DNA from: Caulobacteraceae bacterium
Lineage (GTDB): Bacteria > Pseudomonadota > Alphaproteobacteria > Caulobacterales > Caulobacteraceae
Reading direction: 5' to 3'
Assembly (NCBI GenBank): GCA_030151985.1
Contig: JASLDZ010000031.1
Location: 1 to 10,114 of the forward strand
Length of the DNA stretch: 10,114 bases
In this document: piece after piece, positions 6,943-10,114 of the stretch
How positions within the stretch are numbered: position 1 is the first letter of the stretch
Layout: every line of letters begins with the position of its first letter
The notes under the pieces: model-generated
The model's input: only the letters and a program-made list of their open reading frames with translations
The model's database searches: none
What the model was told of the DNA's origin: nothing
Made by a program: the position numbers and the translations under genes

Positions 6943-7479
6943 ATGGCCCACGCCCACACCGAGCGCCTGATCGACGCCTGGCGCCTCAGCCGAGGCGACC
7001 GCCGCCTGCCGACGCGCACCGACATCTCGCCGGCGGTGCTGGGCCCGCTGCTGCCGCAGGTGTTCATCCTGGGCCAGGACGAGGCGACGGGCGAGTGGCG
7101 GCTGCGGCTCGCGGGCGGCTTCGTCAACGACCTGTTCGGCCGCGACCTGCGCGCCGCGGCCTTTCTGACCCTGTGGTCGCCGGGGGACCGGGCGGCGGTC
7201 TCCGCGGCGCTGGAGCAGGCGCGGCTGGGCGCCGAGCCCGTGGTGCTGAAGAGCCTGGCGCTGGCGCTCGACGGGCGCTCCCTAGGCCTTGAACTCACGC
7301 TCGCCCCCGCCACCGGCCCCACCGACGAGCCCGATCGCATCGTAGGGCTGGTCCAGCCGACGGGGATGGTGGCGCGGCTGGCGGGCGGCGCGGTGGCCGA
7401 GCTGCACCTGGCGGGCGCTTCGGTGGGTCAGCCGCGACCCGGCCTGCGGCTGGTGGTCGACAACACCGCCGCTCGTTAG
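6943..7479 (+). CDS. PAS domain protein (PAS_5 type), 178 aa
   Basis: A short soluble protein resembling the alphaproteobacterial PAS_5 family (single atypical PAS domain; Caulobacter MopJ, a polarity/cell-cycle modulator, is a member as I recall). The family-like features are WRLSRGDRRLPTRTDISP (residues 13-30), LLPQVFILG (36-44) and EWRLRLAGGFVNDLFGRDLR (51-70), followed by two beta-rich segments (99-121, 132-149). There is no kinase, GGDEF or other output domain, so it would act through a partner. The frame is open much further upstream, but that part is antisense to the Cys-rich gene; ATG 6943 has GGAG about 5 nt upstream and begins the recognisable domain. Family membership is from pattern memory. 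It ends in a 4-bp stop-to-stop overlap with the ligase gene on the other strand. Confidence 0.85.
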   Translation: MAHAHTERLIDAWRLSRGDRRLPTRTDISPAVLGPLLPQVFILGQDEATGEWRLRLAGGFVNDLFGRDLRAAAFLTLWSPGDRAAVSAALEQARLGAEPVVLKSLALALDGRSLGLELTLAPATGPTDEPDRIVGLVQPTGMVARLAGGAVAELHLAGASVGQPRPGLRLVVDNTAAR

Positions 7480-9224
7480 AGCACGATCACCCGGGCGTCC
7501 GGCGGGTCGGCGAACAGCGCCTCCACCTCGGCCGCGCGGCGGGCGCGGGCCAGCGCCTGGTTGATGTAGCCCTTGTCGGTGATCTCGCCCGAGGCCGCGT
7601 CCGGCGCCCCCTCCAGCACCAGCGCCCGCGCCACCCGGCCGCCCGCGCCCCGCGCCTCGGAGTTCAGCGCCGTGAGCCCCCGCGCCACCGCCTCGCGCAC
7701 GGCCACGGGATCGTCGCCGCGAGGGAAGACGAGCAGGCCCACGCCGTTGCGGTTCTCGCCGCAGACCACCGCGTCGGCCGCCAGCGGCCCCATGGCGGAG
7801 ACCGCCGCCACCCTGAGCGCCCCGGCCACCACGAAGGCACCGGTGGCGAGCTTGAAGTTCTCCACCAGCCGCCCGTCGAACACCACGCCCATGGACGGCC
7901 GCGCCTCGTCGAACAGGCGCGCGGCGTCGCCCGTGGCGTAGAAGCCCTCCTCGTCCAGCGGGATCGGGCGGAGCGACCCGTCCGCCTGGCGGTAGCCTGG
8001 AGAGACCTGCGGACCCCGCACCCGCACCTCGAGCTTGCCGCCGGCGACGGGCGCCAGCTTGACCGCCGTGCCCGGCACGGGCGTCCCCAGATAGCCCGGC
8101 TGGTCGTTCAGCCAGCGCACGTTGGAGACGGTGGGCGCGGTCTCGGTCACGCCATAGCCCGCCGCGAAGGTCACGCGCTCGCCGCACGCCTGCACCCCGG
8201 CCGCCTGCACCCGCGCCAGCACCGAGGCGGGCAGCCCCGCGCCGCCGTACTGCATCACCCGCACCCGGGCGAAGACGGTGCGGGCGAGTTCATCGTCCGC
8301 CTCCAGCGCGTCCGCCAGCAGCTGCCAGCCCGCCGGCACCATGTTCAGGTAGGTGGTCTCGACCTCGCGCAGGTTGCGCAACGTCTCGCCGAACCGGCCG
8401 GGCGCGGGCGCGCCGTGGTCGATGTAGAGCGTGCCGCCCCGGTGAGTGATCATGTGCCATATGGCGTTGGCCCCCAGGCTGTGGCTCCAGGGCGCGGCGT
8501 TGACCACCACCGGAGGGTCCGGGTCGTCGTAGCAGGCGGTGATCTGGGCGGCGTTGACGGCGAGGTTGCCGTGCGTCTCAACCACCGCCTTGGGCGCGCC
8601 GGTGGAGCCGGAGGTGAGCAGCAGCTTGGCGCACTGGTCGCCCCGCGCGAGGTCGGGCGAGGCCGCTCCTCGCTCCAGCGCCGGCAGGTCGGCGGGCGAG
8701 AGGATGGGCGTTCCCTCCGCCAGCGGCGAAGCGCGGAGCGGAGCGGTCCGCACCGCCGGATCTTCCACGAACACCGCGGCGGGGGAGATCAGCGAGACGG
8801 CGTGCGCCAGCCGCGCGGGCTCGGCGCCGGCTTGCGCGTACTGCGGCGTGATCGGCGCGACCGGGCAGCCCAGCCGCGCCGCCGCGTAGGTGACGAGCGC
8901 ATGGTCGATCCCGTTCCTCGCCGCGATCATCAGCGGCCGGTCGGGCCCGAGCCCCATCCCGGCGAGCCCGGCCGCCAGCGCCGCGACCCGCGGGGCCGCC
9001 TCGCCGTAGGGGAGCGTGCGCCACCCCTCCCCGCTCCGCTCCGCCAGCCAGGCGCGGTCGGGCGCGGCGGCGGCCCAGTGGTCCAGCGGCGCGCAGAGGG
9101 TGTCGAACACCCGGCCGAGCGGCGTGGGGCAGCTCAGCACCACCTCGCCGTCCGCCCGGCGGTCGACTTCGATCCGGAGCGGCGAGTAGCGGGGGTCGCG
9201 CCAGGGCGCCTCGGCGAGGGTCAT
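7476..9224 (-). CDS. AMP-binding acyl-CoA ligase, feruloyl-CoA synthase family, 582 aa
   Basis: An ATP-dependent acid:CoA ligase of the ANL superfamily, which adenylates a carboxylic acid and then transfers it to CoA. Core motifs are intact: P-loop LTSGSTGAPK (203-212), YGVTETAP (357-364), YATGD (429-433), the hinge region FDGRLVENFKLATG (449-462), and C-terminal catalytic Lys551 in EITDKGYINQ. The combination of DGRLVENFKL and ITDKGYINQ is characteristic of feruloyl-CoA synthases, and the length fits (580-620 aa). Feruloyl-CoA synthase activates ferulate and related hydroxycinnamates, but no enoyl-CoA hydratase/aldolase or vanillin dehydrogenase lies nearby, so the true substrate is uncertain. 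I chose ATG 9224; an in-frame GTG at 9269 would add 15 residues unlike the family's N-terminus. Confidence 0.92.
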   Translation of the reverse strand: MTLAEAPWRDPRYSPLRIEVDRRADGEVVLSCPTPLGRVFDTLCAPLDHWAAAAPDRAWLAERSGEGWRTLPYGEAAPRVAALAAGLAGMGLGPDRPLMIAARNGIDHALVTYAAARLGCPVAPITPQYAQAGAEPARLAHAVSLISPAAVFVEDPAVRTAPLRASPLAEGTPILSPADLPALERGAASPDLARGDQCAKLLLTSGSTGAPKAVVETHGNLAVNAAQITACYDDPDPPVVVNAAPWSHSLGANAIWHMITHRGGTLYIDHGAPAPGRFGETLRNLREVETTYLNMVPAGWQLLADALEADDELARTVFARVRVMQYGGAGLPASVLARVQAAGVQACGERVTFAAGYGVTETAPTVSNVRWLNDQPGYLGTPVPGTAVKLAPVAGGKLEVRVRGPQVSPGYRQADGSLRPIPLDEEGFYATGDAARLFDEARPSMGVVFDGRLVENFKLATGAFVVAGALRVAAVSAMGPLAADAVVCGENRNGVGLLVFPRGDDPVAVREAVARGLTALNSEARGAGGRVARALVLEGAPDAASGEITDKGYINQALARARRAAEVEALFADPPDARVIVL

Positions 9225-9268
9225 GGCCGCGCTTATGCCGCCGACGACGCGCCCCCGCCAAGCGCCCA

Positions 9269-9298
9269 CGCGCCGTGGCTCTCGCGCCCGACGGCGCG
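9269..9298. repeat. 7-bp inverted repeat upstream of the ligase gene
   Basis: CGCGCCG (9269-9275) and CGGCGCG (9292-9298) are exact inverted copies around a 16-nt loop. It is about 45 bp upstream of the chosen ligase ATG and could form a 5' leader hairpin or an operator. Confidence 0.4.
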
Positions 9299-9313
9299 AG
9301 GTGGGGAGGAAGC

Positions 9314-9387
9314 GGAGCGCCGGCCCCCCGTCCGGAGACCGGGGGTGGTGGTGCGCTGGATGTTTCGACGGCTAAGGCCGGCGCTCC
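9314..9387. repeat. 12-bp perfect inverted repeat with inner C/G dyad
   Basis: GGAGCGCCGGCC (9314-9325) and GGCCGGCGCTCC (9376-9387) are exact inverted copies, 50 bp apart. Inside, a run of C (9324-9329) faces a run of G (9341-9345), so a branched stem is possible. It lies 90-165 bp upstream of the ligase start on the ligase's 5' side. Confidence 0.6.
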
Positions 9388-9476
9388 ACGGGGCCGGTCT
9401 TCGGGGGAGCGCGCATGCGGGCATTGTCCCGCCCAGGAGCGCGCGTCCGGGCGCGGGCTCTGACCCCGCGCGCCCC

Positions 9477-9497
9477 GGCCGGCTGGCTTCGCCGGCC
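9477..9497. repeat. stem-loop, 7-bp GC stem
   Basis: GGCCGGC (9477-9483) pairs with GCCGGCC (9491-9497) around TGGCTTC. There is no T-run, so a terminator is not supported; function unknown. Confidence 0.45.
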
Positions 9498-9677
9498 GCC
9501 CGGCGGGCGGAGCGCATCCTCGCGCCCCGGACACGGCGGTTTCATACCCCGCCGCCAAAATCCCGCCCGACCCCGACCCTCACGGCCGCCTCGGGCGCGG
9601 ATCCAAGACGCCCTCCCCATGCCGCGGGGTCGTTGGGGAGAGTGGCACGGCCCGGAGGGGCGGGGATAACCTCGTCC

Positions 9678-9841
9678 TTCTCCTCCCCTGCGCAGCGGGG
9701 GAGGTGGCGGGAGGCCAAAGGCCGAGCGACGGAGGGGGCCTCTCCGCGCCACGCGCTGCGCCTTCGTCTCCACCCGCGAGGCCCCCTCCGTCACGCGCCT
9801 GCCGGCGCGCGCCACCTCCCCCGCTGCGCAGGGGAGGAGAA
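9678..9841. repeat. nested intergenic palindromic element, 32-bp and 15-bp inverted repeats
   Basis: The outer arms, 9678-9709 and 9810-9841, are perfect 32-bp inverted copies. Inner arms GACGGAGGGGGCCTC (9728-9742) and GAGGCCCCCTCCGTC (9778-9792) are perfect over 15 bp. Each outer arm also folds on itself (CCCC-TGCGCAGC-GGGG). The words CTCCTCCCC, GGGGGAGGTGGCG and GACGGAGGGGGC are typical of palindromic repeats found many times between genes in Caulobacter, Brevundimonas and sphingomonad genomes. The arrangement looks like two such units head to head. No transposase or target duplication is seen. Confidence 0.85.
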
Positions 9842-9898
9842 GAAAAGCCGCATCCTATTCCCCGCCTCTCTTCTTCTCTTGAGCCCCAGCCCAGTGTT

Positions 9899-10022
9899 CG
9901 ACGCGCCGCAGGCCGCGTCGAAATTCTTAGGGACGCCCTGCGTCCCGACCCCTCCGGTCAGCCGCCGCGCGCAGGGCGGGTCAAGGGCGGAGAGCCGAAG
10001 GCGTCCCTTGACGCGACCTGCG
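9899..10022. repeat. block of three dyads (intergenic hairpin cluster)
   Basis: Three consecutive inverted repeats are visible. CGACGCG (9899-9905) pairs with CGCGTCG (9914-9920). GGGACGC (9930-9936) pairs with GCGTCCC (9940-9946). An 18-nt arm at 9970-9987 (CGCAGG..G.GTCAAGGG) pairs with 10005-10022 with 15 of 18 matching. AGGGACGC and its complement GCGTCCCT recur, linking the second and third hairpins. This may be a composite repetitive element. Confidence 0.6.
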
Positions 10023-10080
10023 GGCGGTGGCGCTCAGCCGTCCGATCTAGGTGCGTGATCCTCCCCTCCTCTCTCTCGCA

Positions 10081-10110
10081 GTCATCGCCGTGGAGGCGGC
10101 GACCCAGGCT
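10081..10110. repeat. copy of a GTCAT...GACCCAGG dispersed hairpin repeat
   Basis: GTCAT is followed by the stem CGCCG (10086-10090) / CGGCG (10097-10101) around TGGAGG, then ACCCAGGCTTG. It matches, with compensating stem changes, the very common proteobacterial intergenic element of the form GTCATTCCCGCG-AAGG-CGGGAACCCAG. The identification rests on remembered pattern; the hairpin itself is plain. Confidence 0.5.
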
Positions 10111-10114
10111 TGAG

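Larger units (their letters stand above)
9225..10114. other. ~890-bp gene-free, repeat-rich intergenic region
   Basis: No protein gene is convincing: the long open frames on both strands are extremely Arg/Pro/Ala-rich and cross the inverted repeats below. The region holds hairpins at 9269-9298, 9314-9387 and 9477-9497, a large inverted-repeat element at 9678-9841, a multi-hairpin block at 9899-10022, and a dispersed-repeat-like element at 10081-10110. The upstream promoter of the acyl-CoA ligase should lie in its left part, but I cannot assign it. Confidence 0.7.

Noticed and set aside
6789..7340. N-terminal extension of the Cys-rich protein to 490 aa
   Set aside because: It is antisense to the PAS-domain gene and Arg/Ser-rich; the signal peptide begins at the ATG at 6788.
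9678..10022. CRISPR array or insertion sequence
   Set aside because: No regularly spaced direct repeats, no transposase and no target-site duplication; the structure is of inverted repeats only.
8415..10058. 547-aa plus-strand frame
   Set aside because: First part is antisense to the ligase; the rest runs through inverted repeats with Arg/Pro-rich low-complexity translation.

Overview
The window looks like a contig end from a member of the Caulobacteraceae (Alphaproteobacteria; Brevundimonas, Caulobacter or Phenylobacterium type), probably metagenome-derived. The evidence is the 5' third of the 16S rRNA, an intact holdfast-anchor operon hfaA-hfaB-hfaD (a hallmark of Caulobacterales), very high GC coding sequence, and GC-rich intergenic palindromes of a kind common in this group.

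Layout. Bases 1-958 are the 5' part of a 16S rRNA gene on the minus strand, cut by the window edge. It appears chimeric: the first ~310-330 nt of the RNA are caulobacterial, while the rest (window 1 to ~630) reads as Xanthomonadaceae-like gammaproteobacterial 16S. The switch falls in the universally conserved CTACGGGAGGCAGCAG stretch, so an assembly error is the most likely cause. Bases 959-1545 hold the rRNA leader and three tandem sigma70-type promoters, two of them directly preceded by a CTTCTGAAAAGAAG palindrome.

Bases 1793-2994 (minus strand) encode a rhomboid protease followed by a two-CBS-domain protein. Divergent from them, 3156-5845 (plus) is hfaABD: HfaA (curlin-like secreted protein), HfaB (CsgG-like outer-membrane lipoprotein) and HfaD (secreted repeat adhesin). 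Together these tether the polar holdfast polysaccharide to the envelope. HfaA and HfaD share the same ~46-50-residue repeat unit. Facing hfaD is an unrecognised secreted Cys-rich protein (5868-6788, minus) that also carries an AVGN motif, making it a candidate accessory holdfast or envelope component.

Then come a PAS_5-type single-domain protein (6943-7479, plus) and a feruloyl-CoA-synthase-family acyl-CoA ligase (7476-9224, minus) whose stop codons interlock. The last ~890 bases have no convincing gene. They are packed with inverted repeats, including a 32-bp perfect one, and a dispersed-repeat-like element at the right edge.
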